Shown in pieces: positions 50,766-62,300 of a DNA stretch of 64,000 nucleotides (position 1 is the stretch's first letter; each line of letters starts with the position of its first letter). Below the pieces are notes generated by a model. The model did no database searches. It saw nothing but the letters and a program-made list of their open reading frames with translations, and was not told the DNA's origin. Made by a program: the position numbers and the translations under genes. This stretch comes from Campylorhamphus procurvoides (taxonomy: Eukaryota > Chordata > Aves > Passeriformes > Dendrocolaptidae). The stretch covers positions 319,365-383,364 of the forward strand of contig WBMV01003355.1 of the NCBI GenBank assembly GCA_013396655.1, in the 5' to 3' direction.

Positions 50766-52802
50766 CTTGTGGGTTTCTTCACATATTCAGGAAACTTTTA
50801 AAAATAAAAAGGAGCAAATCTATCTCTGAGCTTGGCAACAGCTAAAGTTTATATTTCACAAGTATCTGAAAATGGGTTCCTCCCCATTTGCAGACACGGG
50901 TGCCAAAGTTTTAAACTGACAGTGCAAAGTTTATATTGCAAGCTTTGTAAAGGCACAAAGCAGCACTTTGGTGCTCTGTGCCAGTCCTGCACTTATGTAT
51001 GGCTGGGATGAGGCTGCTTGGACAGTTGTTATTATTATTGTTTATGAATTCCTTGCCTTGCGGTCGTGCAGAACGGCGAGTCGGCATTGTTGAATCGGGC
51101 ACTGTAGACATGAAAATAGCAAAAAGGTTGCCCCTGCTGCTAAACTTCTGGCAGTATTTCTGTATTCCATTCTTGTCTGTGTTAAAACACAGAATGTAGT
51201 GAATGGGCCAAACCCTGAAATCCTTATTTGGTTATGATGAAAAGAGAGAGAAAAGGCTGTGATTCATTAGGAAGGGGATGAATAAGAGGCTGCAGAGAAA
51301 GTCTGTGCAAGGTAGCTCAAAAGCTTCAGTTCCCTTGTCTCATAACTCAGGAACACAAGCACAGCAAATGGTGGCTCTGTCAGAAGTAAAGCATGAAACA
51401 GTTCTTTTGCTGGGGCAAACAGGAGCGATGTAAGGAGGTGCCTGCTGCTTATGTGGTATGTCTAAGCATGTATGTGCAGGGTTAATGGGAGAGGGAGGCC
51501 ACTGGGACCTCCGGGTAAATGCATGCCCCTGCAAAGGTGCCTTGGGTGGAAATCGTTGCATGGGATAGTCCTGAAACCAACTGTTTCAAGAGATTAATTG
51601 GGAGATTTTATTTTCTAATGGGAGCACAAAGTACCTGGGGTTACCTATTATCTCAAACAAAAGGGGTACGGGAGAGGGAACCAAACCTGTTGTTCCAGCA
51701 TCAGAGCAGTCCCTAAGCAGCAGGTCACTAATCCCTCTGCAGTATTTTGCTGGGAGCAGCAGGAGTTACAGATGTTTGATTGCATCATCACAGTACAGTC
51801 TCTGATGATGGTGGTTTGTGTTTTTGTAATCCCACAGAAATTATACTTTGGCTTCAATGCTTTGGCCTGTCTGGGCATGACTGATGATTATCTGCTCTTC
51901 AAGATTAGCTGAAAGTGCTTAGCTAAATGGTCTGAACTTTGTGGCAGGAGGGGATGAATCTGGGGGCCAGGTCTGTGAAACTGCTGCATACACAAAAAAT
52001 AGGGCTGCTGTGTTTATCCCCCTGTGCTCCCCAGCAGAAATGGAGGCAGAGGGGAGCAGTGCAGAGCTCAGCCTGCCTGCTTGGGTTATATTCACTCACT
52101 TAAGTCATGGCCCAGGCCACTAAAACCATAGTAGGCAGCATTTCAGCAAAGGCCAGAGAGCACTGCAGATAATAGCAGGAGGAGAGCTTTGGTTCCCTTC
52201 TCCCCTCGTTCTGTATGAGATGCTGAATGAGATGCACACGCAGGTTTGTGCGGGCGGTGGTTCAGCTGCTCTGCCTTGCGCTCCCCAGCCCTCCCTGATC
52301 TCACATCCCAGAGAAGCTCAAAGATAATTTTAGTAAAAGGCTGTTCTGGATGCCCTTTGGCTCATCTGTTTACAGAGTCACAAAGTCTCTTCTCATTATT
52401 TTTCAGGGATCAGAGGGGACAAGAGTTTAAATATTAGCTCAGTTATTTAAACCCTGTGGCAATGCCAGTCTGCTTGGCACATAGTGTTGAATCCAGTGAT
52501 AAGATATTCGGTCAACTGATGACCCTCGTGGCATTGTAAGAAATATGCTGATTAATTCTCTGCGAGGGATAGGAGGGACAAAGTGTCTCCTATGTTTTAT
52601 GACAATTGCTAATCAAAAAATCTGCCAGAAAACTGGGCTTAGAGATCGATGCTGCTGCCCTCCAGCAAAGACTGATTTCCCGGAGTCTTCTAGAGTATTC
52701 CTAGATAAGCAGTACTGCAGATGAATAACGAAATAAGAAAGGACTTCTCCAGTACAGGCTTCGTGCCTGAAAATATTTTCTGGTATATAATTACATTTTT
52801 GT
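50766..52802. other. Non-coding stretch without recognisable genes
   Basis: About 2 kb with only short frames (at most 76 codons) on both strands and no motif I recognise. It lies between the hairpin and the CTCF-core match. Confidence 0.55.
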
Positions 52803-52814
52803 CCACTAGATGGC
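52803..52814 (+). promoter_or_regulatory. CTCF core-motif match
   Basis: CCACTAGATGGC fits the CTCF core CCASYAGRKGGC at every position and is followed by CT. CTCF binds such sites and anchors chromatin loops in vertebrates, with motif orientation setting loop direction; here the motif points along the plus strand. I found no equally good second match in the window. A single 12-base match occurs by chance at a low but real rate, and CpG methylation or flanks may prevent binding. Confidence 0.45.
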
Positions 52815-53026
52815 CTGCGACTTGATAAAGCAGTTGAAATCAACTGAATGTAACCTCTTTAAGATTATGTTACTTACAGCTGAATTCAGATATTTGTAAC
52901 ACTTCAGTCAAAATTTTCTATTTACATACAGCATTTGGGGCATATATATCCTGTGATGTAAATTTTCCTACGTGCAGAAAATCTATCATATGTTGGCACA
53001 AAAAAAAATGCAAGTTAAGATGTTTT

Positions 53027-53058
53027 AGCAAATTGTTTGCCAGCAAACAATGTTTGCT
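53027..53058. repeat. Short inverted repeat, 14-base arms
   Basis: AGCAAATTGTTTGC (53027-53040) pairs with CAAACAATGTTTGCT (53044-53058), with one 2-base bulge and a 3-base loop. It lies 210 bases from the CTCF-core match in a complex, non-repetitive block. The arms carry AAACA words, the core of forkhead sites, in both orientations. Confidence 0.65.
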
Positions 53059-56000
53059 CATGATATGAAATTATTACAGACCACGGAGCACATTCTGTGG
53101 TTATTAAGTCTTCAGCACTACACTGGAAAAATAATGTAAAATCTTCCAGACCTTGTTTTGTTTTGGCTGGGGGCTTTTAGGGATCAGAAACAGAGGAGTT
53201 CCTCCCCTTCCCCACCCATTCTGTAGTATAATATTAAGGAAGTTTGGAAGCAAATTTAGGTTCTGCAGTCATTATAGTTAAGTGACACAGATGGACAGAT
53301 CTCTTCATTATGTGACCTAAGCTAAATCAAATAAAGTGCCAAAAAATTGGGTTATTTACATTAAGAAAGGTCTCAGTTTTAGTGATTGTGTGAGTCCTGC
53401 TGACCACTGATGAGACATTAGCAAGGCTGTGCCTTTACTGGTGACTTAACCACATGAATAAGATAGCAGTCAAGAGAACAGTACCCTGAATTAATAAAAC
53501 GTGTGGCATTCAGGTTATGATAACAAAAATATAAAAATGCATACCAACAAACATTTTGTAGTTATTTCATAATATTTACTCTCTTAAAAAAAGAGATAAC
53601 ATGGTAGAATTAAAAATAACCACCAGGCTGATATTCACCATGTCACTGAAGAAAATAAATGGGAATTGGTACAATTTTAGATCAGTAAAATGGTCTCAAG
53701 AAATTACCAACAAATCTGATGTGGGTAAACAGGTGGATGAAGATGAGCAAACTTCTATCACAGGCTGCTCCTGGTGTCTCCCCAAGAAGTTCAATCCCTT
53801 CCTCCCTCCAGCCCTTGGGATTTGGGGATTTCTGCAAGGAAGTTACTGCAGGAGCGTGCTTGGCAATGCAGTTCTTCCCTTCTAGCTAGTAAATATTTGT
53901 TTAGGGGGAAACTCTCATTTCTATCTGTTGAACCAGAGTAGATCTTTTTTTCCCTGTCAACTTCCTGATAGTCATGTGAGGAAAAAAGAAGTTGTGTTCT
54001 CATTTCAGCATCCCTCACCCTCCTCCTTCCTTCTCTGGAAGATGAAGCAAGCAAGCTATTTCTGTTACTTATCTCTTCCTCCAGCATTCTTTCTTCAGGA
54101 TCTTTTTCTCTCTTGTGAATCGTTCCGGTGCCCATTCCTACCCCAGTTCTAGCTTTTGCAGGCTCAGCTTAGGGGCAATTGGGTGTCCCTGCCCAGCATG
54201 GGGCCCTGCTGGAGAATAGGTTGAGGTCTTGGTAATCTCCATCAGTGGTGCTGGCTGGCAGCACTGGGATGGCGGAGCAGCACAGGCACTGAAGCTCTTT
54301 CTCTGCAGAGTCAGAAAGCCAGTGTTGCTAAAGTTTGTGGTCAGTTTGAGCTTGGAAAGGCAGTTTTTGCTGCCATGAAGTTTAATTTTTTTTATTTTTC
54401 TCAACAAAAGCTTAGGTTCTGTGGGAATTCATGACTGAGACTTGCCAGGGAAATCTTGCAACTGTAAAGCATATGAGTGGATTTTTAAGCCCTATTTGAC
54501 TAATACCAGAAGGATTAGCATCCTATTTTGTTTGATGCCAACACAAGAAAACCTCATGTGCTTTAAACTGAAGGGTTACATTTTCTTGGGTGGTGCTAAG
54601 CTGAGGTGATGTTAAAAGCCCTGGTATGCTCATGGCCCTGGGTCATGGAGTACTTCAGGAGAGCCAGCTATTGTGCTACCTGCCATGAATGAATGGGGCG
54701 GAGGAGCAGGCTCTTGCAGCTCACAGGAGAGCTGACATTGGAGTGCAGGAGGTGTGAAACTCTAAATCAAGGTTGCTGACCCAGTGGGGGTCAGCTGAGC
54801 AGTTTGGTCAGAAATGATGAGGGGTAACACACAAGAACAGATCTTTGAGACTCTAAGCTACCTTCTGCTTTGACTTACATCATAAATACAATTACATAAC
54901 AGTCCACTCCACCAGGCTTACTCCAGCGCTCCCAAGAGCAGAGTTAAGGTGACAGAAGGAAGGAGAAAGTGAATGGAACAAAATTGTACTCTGCAATTTT
55001 ACTATGCACACTTTCAGCCATTTGGCCTAGTAGAGGATGTTCTTTTTGGCCACCACGAACTGTGAAAACACAGTGAACAACCAGTAGCACTCCTGCAGGA
55101 GCATCAGTGCAACAGAGATGCTGACATGGAGAACCATCTCTAGTATGCAAGTATGTGCGTGCTACTGAACATGCAACAGTAGCAATCCCATTTTTTATCT
55201 CCACCCTACTCTTATCTAGCAATCTGCTGATCACAGCTGGAAGAGACCATGTGAAATCCTCCAAGCCTAACTAGAGTATTGCAGAGACCATAGAATTGGG
55301 GTGAAAAAAGTAGTTAAACAGGAGAAAAGCTTCAGCTCAGTTTAAAAATTGTGTGGGAGGTGATGTGTGGGGTTTCTGTCCCTGACACAGTGAGGCCAGA
55401 GCTTTAGCCAAGTGCAAAGGTAGTTGGGAACAGCCAGATCATGGTACTCTTCAAACTTATTAAAGCAGCAGATCCAAGAGGCAATAAATAATAGCTTAGC
55501 ACTCAGTCTTACCTGTGCTGATCTTGGGGAGCTCGGGATAAGGAAGCAAAGGTTGACCAAAGTCACCTTTAATTAGTCTTCAATCTCAGCATTGGCCAAA
55601 GATCTCCTTTAACCAGCACCAGCTTATTAGAGTTCTGCAGTGCTTGTTCTAAAAAACCCCAAACTCGGTCACAGCAAGTGCTCAGCAGGAGGCAGGCAGG
55701 TCGTGTACAAACCAGTTATGTTAATTCACGGTTCTTTGGTGCCACCCTGCACCTCTGTAAAGGCCACGCCGAGGTCCTTTCAGCTTCTTCACCGGGCCTT
55801 TGATCTCTGCCAGCACCGTGCATTTCTCTCTCCAGGTCAAAGAAAAATGGGTTTTACCACCAAGGAAACTTGTAAGAGAGATGTTACTAACTCAAACACC
55901 TCCACACTGTGAAGGAAATATAGGTTCAATTCCTTTTGTGCATTTGAAATGCTGTGCTATGAAAGGCCAGGGAAAACATAAAAAGCTAACAAAAAATAAT

Positions 56001-58189
56001 TGGTAACACCAGAGCAAGAAGATGTGCATGTCCCAGATAATAAATTTGGCTCGGCACTGAACATAAAAGGGTTTGCCAAAGGTTTTGTCTGTCTTTTCAT
56101 TTGAGACACGGGCGTAGAACATTGAAAATAGCTGTCCAGGCTTGATCTCAGGTTGGCCCAGCCAAGGAGTGACTCTGCAGAGCTGCCCAAGCACAGGAGC
56201 CTGGCCAGGCCTCAGGACTGATTTTTCTCTGAGTAACCCCAGAGCCCCCCCAGCCTTAACACTGGGATTTCAGACACACAGGACTAGCTGAGGCTGCCCT
56301 GCACTATCAGATCCACTTCATCAATACTATCACCTTGCTGTTGTCTCTTTCCTTTTAACCCTGCAGAAGGATTACAGCGTTTCTTCTCTGGGTTTTGCTC
56401 ACACCCTAATGATCAATCACAAAAAAAAAGAGTGGCATTATACCTGTTATGAATTAGCATATGCTGTTAGTTAAGCCTTTGAATGTGTGTTTAATTTTCA
56501 GGTAGATGCGTAATTACTATGTGACCTGTTTAGCATTTGAGACTCACTGCTTTCAAAGACTGGAGGAAAAAAGAGGTTATATCCAAGCTGAAATGAGAAA
56601 CACAAAAGATTTTTTTTATGTATCACTTTAAAAAGATTTCTGAACAAATTTGTTTTCAAAGTACTTTTCTCTCAATCCTAAAATGACAACTGCCAGTGGC
56701 TGGCTGGGAAAAAGCAAAAGTAAGCCTGAAAAGTAATAAAACTCACATGACCTGAAGTTGTACAATACTGTGACCATTTGGAACCACAGTTAGAATTCTT
56801 TGTCCTTCTGGAAAAAACAGTGAAGTGTCTGGGGGTTTCCTTTGTTACAATTTTTCTTAAAAGGGATTTTCTTTTCAGGAGGCAACAGCAGAAAGGATTT
56901 TTTTGGCTACTTTTTTTTCAAAGCTTAGTGATAACAAACAAGCAATGTGATTTTGGCAGGAAAGTATCACATCCCGTGTCAGAGAATAAATTGTTCCCTT
57001 TGTGATGTACTGAGTGATAACCCGTTTTGGATTTATGGATTTTTCTGTATATTTGCATAGAAAGTCATTACAGCACCCTTTATCTGATAACAGTACTGGT
57101 TGCAGGTTTCTGCATGTCTTACAACTGCCTGGACAAGGTATTGATCAGGTAGGTCCCTTCCAGTGAAGCAGACAGTCATTCTGTGCACTCCTTCTTGGAT
57201 GGGGATATGACTTTTCACTAGTCTATGAGGTGTCATCTCCTCTCTGTCTTGGCATAGAGCACGGTAACTTCCGAAATCTCTTGCTCCTTTCTGTTTAAGA
57301 TTTCCAGTCTGTCACATCACAGGGAAAGAAAGAAAAGAAGGGAAAAGCACAGCTTTTCAAATGGAGGAAAGTCAGTCCTCTTACTTGCCAGTTTTAAAAA
57401 AAGAGAAAGAAAAAAGCAATGCTTGTCCAGCTCTGCTGTTTCAGTGTTGATTTCAGTGCTAAAAACAATGCGTGCCCCTCACATTGGAGTGGATTTCTCC
57501 AGAGAGCACATTTTCATTCAGATTCATGTAACTATTGACCAGAAACAAGGTTAGATTGTGAGCCTGTTTAAAAATTAACCCATTTATAGAAAAAATTGCA
57601 TAACGCAGTGGCGCTCTTCAGGCAATCCTTCAGCTTTCTAGCATCAAGTCATCTCTGCTGGTGTGCAGGCTGCGTTTAAAGGCACCGCAGTCCCAGCACT
57701 GCCTGTGCCTGTGCAGGTCTGTGCTGTCGCTTTAAACTGGTAATTCACTGATGGTCTTGATATTGTTATAGCGTGGAAACAAGTATGTGCACTCATTCCT
57801 GTATTTATTTTCCTGGGCACCATTTTCCAAAAATATACCTTTAAATGTGGCCGTTTTTAGTTCCATGTCCCTAAACCAGCTCAAGCAAGGGATACAGGAA
57901 AATGCAGGAAACTGTAAGTGCTTTAAGGAATCCTCTCTGTCAGAAACACAGCTACCTTCAGGGCTGTGTTTTGTCTGTCAGCACAGGGGCAGGTGAGGGA
58001 AGCACGTTAGGAAGCAATAATCCAAAGCTCATAGTCAATTTAAATCCCATGGTTCAGAATTAGCTGCGATTCCTGCTGTCAGGAACACGGAGCTAAGGAA
58101 AGGTTAGATCGCTTCTCCTACTCTATTTTCACTGAGGTTAATATTTAAGCCGTGCTGGTGGCTGTGCTGGGGAGAACAGTGGGTGCTTT
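53059..58189. other. Non-coding stretch without recognisable genes
   Basis: About 5 kb. Open frames reach 114 codons (53791-54135, minus) without any domain that I recognise. An exact 10-base palindrome, AGCATATGCT, with a CATATG E-box at its centre, lies at 56456-56465 in a TAAT-containing block. GTTTAAAG (57674-57681) and its reverse complement (57730-57737) form an inverted pair 48 bases apart within a G+C-richer section that leads into the 58.2 kb patch. At 55.23-55.30 kb a GGAAGAGACC...CATAGAATTG string faintly recalls a CR1 tail but is too short to call. Confidence 0.5.
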
Positions 58190-58194
58190 TTAGC

Positions 58195-58200
58195 TATAAA
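58195..58200 (+). promoter_or_regulatory. TATA box candidate
   Basis: TATAAA in the context TAGCTATAAACGGC, at the boundary where AT-rich sequence gives way to the CpG-rich patch. A start site would be expected near 58225-58232. No strong initiator is visible there. TATAAA words are common, so its value lies in its position. Confidence 0.3.
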
Positions 58201-58410
58201 CGGCAAGAGGCTGGGTGTGTGCGAGCTGTGCTGTCAGCTGGTGGAGCCCTGCGAGCCCCGTGGCTGCAGCTGGCCCATCGCAGCGCTGCCCTGGCCCATG
58301 TGCTGCTCCCTTGTGGGCCGCAGCCATCGCTGCCCTCGCAGCCACCGCCGTGCTGACAGCATATCTCTCCCCGGCTGAGATTACTGCGTGTGACCTACTT
58401 TGAGAATGGT

Positions 58411-58426
58411 GTGAACCAAGGTTCAC
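58411..58426. promoter_or_regulatory. Everted nuclear-receptor-like palindrome
   Basis: GTGAACC and GGTTCAC flank a 2-base AA spacer, giving a perfect 7-base-arm palindrome. Read as half-sites it is two outward-facing GGTTCA words (variants of the RGKTCA half-site) at spacing 2, an ER2 arrangement. A TGACCT half-site lies upstream at 58391-58396. Receptors of the RAR/RXR/TR/VDR group use such half-sites; which one, if any, binds here is unknown. Confidence 0.35.
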
Positions 58427-58728
58427 AAATTGCCTTGGAAGGGTGCCACGAGGTTGGTGTGCAAACATGCGCGGTCTGGGGAGGCTTCTGGCGGCGCAGG
58501 ACTGGCTGTCTCCGTGTCCTTCCAGATGCAGCACGCGCTGCTCTGCCAGCCCCGGCTTCACAATCCATCTTTGTGCTCTTGAGTGCGGCATATTGATTTC
58601 CCAGGCAGGCTCGCTAGGGTAGACAGCCTCTGGCCAATAAGTCCTCCATGCCTTTTTGCTCTCGAAGCAGCTGAAGACGTAATAAAGATGAATAAAGGGT
58701 TTCAGGCTGAGCTGTCAGCTGAAGCCTA

Positions 58729-58770
58729 GCAGTAGTAGTAGTAGTTGTAGTAAAAGCAGTAGTAGTGGTA
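58729..58770 (+). repeat. Imperfect (AGT)n trinucleotide repeat
   Basis: About eleven AGT-type units (GTAGTAGTAGTAG, then GTTGTAGTA, then CAGTAGTAGTGGT) with interruptions. It is a simple repeat lying between the CpG-rich patch and the transcription-factor motif cluster. Confidence 0.8.
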
Positions 58771-58811
58771 TCAGAATACAAGTCACAAAGGAGAGCTAAG
58801 CAGTGACATTT

Positions 58812-58867
58812 TATTTACACAGTTCATCTGTTTACTCTAATCCACTCGTTTATAGTGTAATGTAAAC
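58812..58867. promoter_or_regulatory. Forkhead-like motif cluster
   Basis: TATTTAC (58812-58818) and TGTTTAC (58829-58835) match the forkhead core in antisense orientation, and TGTAAAC (58861-58867) is a near-match in the sense orientation. The block is complex and non-repetitive, and also contains a CAATTA word at about 58.87 kb. This supports a candidate enhancer, without proof of binding. Confidence 0.3.
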
Positions 58868-59187
58868 TTGCAATTACCAAAGCTGCTTTCCCTGCCAGAT
58901 GAACGGTTTAACCTGTATGTCATTCCAAAATACTGATAGAGGAGAAAATTCAGCAGAAAGGAACAGCCTGGAGAATTGCAGTCTGAGAGCTGTACGGGTC
59001 TGGGATTTTTTGCCTTTTTTTTTTTCCTTCTTTGTCTCCCTTATATAAGCTCTTTGCTGCAGAGGAAAGTTTCCACAGACTCAGAAGGATCGTATGCAGT
59101 TTCAAATCTACTTGAAAGATAAGACTTTTTTTTTTTCCCCTCCCCAAGGCTAATATATTACATACCTACTCAGCACAGGGCTGCCTG

Positions 59188-59206
59188 TTATCTGATAAGA
59201 TAATTA
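59188..59206. promoter_or_regulatory. Palindromic GATA cluster joined to TAATTA
   Basis: TTATCT (59188-59193), GATAAG (59194-59199) and GATAAT (59199-59204) give three GATA-type words within 17 bases, and the last runs into TAATTA (59201-59206). TTATCT and AGATAA form an exact 6-base-arm palindrome. Paired GATA words bind GATA factors more strongly than single ones in known enhancers. This dense arrangement is unusual in the window but remains a sequence-only prediction. Confidence 0.4.
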
Positions 59207-59361
59207 GCATCAGACACGAGAAGCAGCATATGTACTTTTAAAAGGAGCATTACTGAATGTTCACAGGGAGAGTTAAAGAGCGTGCTTATCACAGCTTTTC
59301 AGTGCAGAAGACTTGTGCTAGTATTTGACTTTGGGTCAAGAAGGCCTTTAATAAATTAGCA

Positions 59362-59369
59362 ATGCAAAT
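59362..59369 (+). promoter_or_regulatory. Octamer motif ATGCAAAT
   Basis: An exact POU-family octamer in the context TTAGCAATGCAAATGTG, about 160 bases downstream of the GATA cluster. An exact 8-base match is expected about once or twice per 64 kb counting both strands. Its weight comes from the surrounding cluster. Confidence 0.35.
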
Positions 59370-62300
59370 GTGTTTCACTTTATACATGTGGAATTTAAGT
59401 GTTTCGGACAGCCACACTGGAGCGCTTTGGGGCTTTTTACAGATTTAACGTGGGCCAAGAGTTCTAACCCAGGCTTTGAGCATTTTTTTTGTTTGTTTTA
59501 TCCTCTGTAAAGACATCTGTTCTACATGGCTCTCCACCTTGGCTGCAGTTCAATTTCCACTGACTTCCATGAACTCCATTATGAAACCCAAGTACAATCC
59601 TCTCTTTGCACTAGGACCAGCCTGTGACTCCTGAACACAGACCTGCTGCTTATGGATGGCCTGAGCCACCTCTCCTGGAGCACGTGGCTATGGGGAGCAG
59701 CCACCACCTTGAGGAAAGTACACCTCATCCTCCAGCTTGTCCCTCCCCTGCTGATTCAGTCACGAGCCCTTAAAGCCATGCTATAGTAGTTTAAAAATAA
59801 GGAAAGCTGAGACGAAGACCTCTATCAGCTCTAAAAGCAGGACAGCACTGATGCCTACCCTACCTGATGTGGTCTTCTCCAGTTGCTAAACAGCTAAAAT
59901 GACCCGTTGTTCCATGGCAGTTCAGAACTTAACATCTGACCTTTGTTGTTCCTGTTTGTGAAGCAGCTGGCCCAAAGGCAGGAGCTCCTGTCTGAGCATG
60001 CCTGATGGATCTGCTGCATCAAACCCTTCTGGCTTGACAGTTGTAATAATAAATCCCATAACTGAGCTGACATTTTGGCCTGGCAGGGTCTTTCATAAAT
60101 CTCAGCCGGGAGCAATTATTTAATGAAAAATGTTAATAGATTAATAGTTTGCCCATGAGTTGTTACTTCTAGCATAGAGGGTGCTGGGTTGTTTTTAGTG
60201 ATGGTTGTGTTCCTCTAATAGCATGGAGATTTTGGGGGGATGTGGCAATGCTCCTCACCTAAAAGGTAGGGAGGGCACTCTGAAAAATATGTAGTGCCCT
60301 TGTCATTTCCATCATGCTGTGTGACTGTGCAGCATGTGATGGAAACCAGTGGAAACTGGAGCCAAAGTGGGGGGTTTGTTTCTGGTCCCTGTGACAGGAC
60401 CATCAGCCAAGGAGAAGAGTTTTCAGCCCACCACAAAGAGGACACAGGTTATTGCAGATGGGACATCAACTGCACAGGAAAAATTTCTCCTCCAGATGTT
60501 TTCCCAATTAATTGTAAAGGAAGAAATGGCCACTGATGCAGGAAGGAGGAAAATCCTTCCCACCCTGATAAGTCTCGTTACTCTGATGGAAATATCTGAT
60601 GCATCAACTTGCCAGGCTTTGCTCTCCAAGCAATCAGCTGTTCTGTTGAAGGAGCACATTGTGAAAGGAATGTGGTTGGAACAGTACAAGGCAGGCCAAC
60701 ACAGTGTTTCTTTTGTGTTGTCTATGGTTTTAGAAAACATTTTGGAGTAACAGAACAGATCAGGGAGACAGAAATGAAACTGCTAACAGGCATGCTCAGC
60801 CTGCAGCTCCTGCCCTTCTGCCTGCCCCCAGCCTCTCCCAGCAGTGAGGGAAGACTTGAGCAGAAGAACTGGGAGACAGCCTGTGAGAACCAGGAAATAA
60901 TGGAAATATTGCCTGGCACAGACATGGATGCAAAATACTACAACATGCCTTGCCACTGCCAGATGCCTACACCTCTGATACTACAGGAGCCTAATGTTGT
61001 TTAATAAACCTCAGCTGACACTACTCACCTTGTCACATCTCTTGTGTGAGGTATCTGATTTCACAGCCTCTGCCGAGGCACCCCAGGCACTCAGGCTAAA
61101 TCAGGAGAAGAAACGTAACACAGTTTTCTAGGTTTGAGCAAATGGGTATGGAAATAGAGTATGTGAGAGTCATTCAGGGATTGGTCTTTGAAGAGCAAGA
61201 TCCTACGAGCTTCCATCCGAACTTTAACTGTCCTCTGCTAATCAGGTTGACAAAAATTAATCTCTTAACATCAGCTGTGAGGCAGCCAGTAACTTGATCC
61301 CTGTTACTGGAGGGTAGCACAGGGTACTGAGACTGCCCTTGTAACTTTGGCCAGTGAAAAATGGTAGTGATATTTGATAGTGTTGATCATCAAATGCTCC
61401 TAACCTGTGTGGAGAAGCTGTGCCTATCAGTGGAAGGTCCTTGAAAGCATTCTGTTGCTTCTCCTAAGGTGGAGCCAGAGGAGTCACAGGCAGCAGTTGT
61501 TTTCCTGTTTCCAAGCTCCTCGTCTCTGGAAGCTGACAATGCTTCTTCTATACATGTGAAACCATTGGAGAGCTGAGGAGATCACATGGTCAGCTACAGT
61601 GCTTCCTTTCCTGTAGATGTTATCTAGGTTGTCATACTCCTTATTGCAAGCATAATTACTGCCTTCCACTAATTATCTTAGTGACTACCTGAAGTTGAGG
61701 TTGCACTGCAGAGCAAGTGGCCAGAAGTGAACCAGACAGGCAAATATGTCAGTTGTATTGAACAGCTGCATCATTGTTGCTTAAAAATCACATGTGAACC
61801 AAATCAACTGTGCTAGCTTAAGACCATCTTATTTGCAGATTCAAAATCAGCTCCTAAATAGATTTAAGCTTAAACCAAAACAGACATGGTTTAACACTGA
61901 AATATGAGGGTGCCCACTCTGTCTTCTACACCAGTTTAACCAAAATGGATTTTAAATTATGCCTTTAGAAAAACCAGTATACTTTTTCCTAGCAGTTGAG
62001 ACATAGATGATGACTGTAGAAGCAGAGGAGTGCTTTGAAATTCTTCCTTTTATAACTATTCCAAGTGCCGAGGGCATTTGTCTGATGTTTGTTGCACCTC
62101 TGTTAACTTTTGGGCTTTAGTACTTGGCCACAGAATGTGCACAGGAACAGGGAAGCTCCATCTCCATTTTGCAAGGCCCAGACTGTTGTCCTCGCTCTGG
62201 TGGGTGCAGTGCAGCTGTGATGGTCCACACAGAATGATAACTGCTTTGCAGTCACATGCTTGGAAAACTGGAACAAATGGGAGCAGTCTGTCAGTTTACC

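Larger units (their letters stand above)
58190..58620 (+). promoter_or_regulatory. GC/CpG-rich patch, candidate promoter
   Basis: About 430 bases of clearly raised G+C (near 60% by eye) with roughly 23 CpG dinucleotides by hand count. Observed/expected CpG is about 0.6, close to the usual island threshold and much higher than elsewhere in the window. A TATAAA at 58195-58200 sits just before it. Both strands are open for long stretches (133 codons minus, 58190-58591; 62 and 68 codons plus), but G+C-rich DNA gives this by default and no domain is recognisable. It could be the promoter and first exon of an unannotated transcript, an enhancer, or a decaying island. Confidence 0.4.

Noticed and set aside
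51800..51885. C/D-box-like CTGATGATGG ... CTGA pair
   Set aside because: No terminal stem and no internal C'/D' boxes; such words are frequent by chance.
55230..55300. GGAAGAGACC...CATAGAATTG string resembling a CR1 tail
   Set aside because: Only scattered words agree and the family-typical order is not maintained.
55915..55945. GGTTCAATTCC, a tRNA B-box-like word
   Set aside because: No A box at the required upstream distance and no cloverleaf can be drawn.
58190..58591. 133-codon minus-strand frame in the CpG-rich patch
   Set aside because: Alanine-rich low-complexity product expected from G+C-rich DNA; no domain. The patch is kept as a regulatory candidate only.
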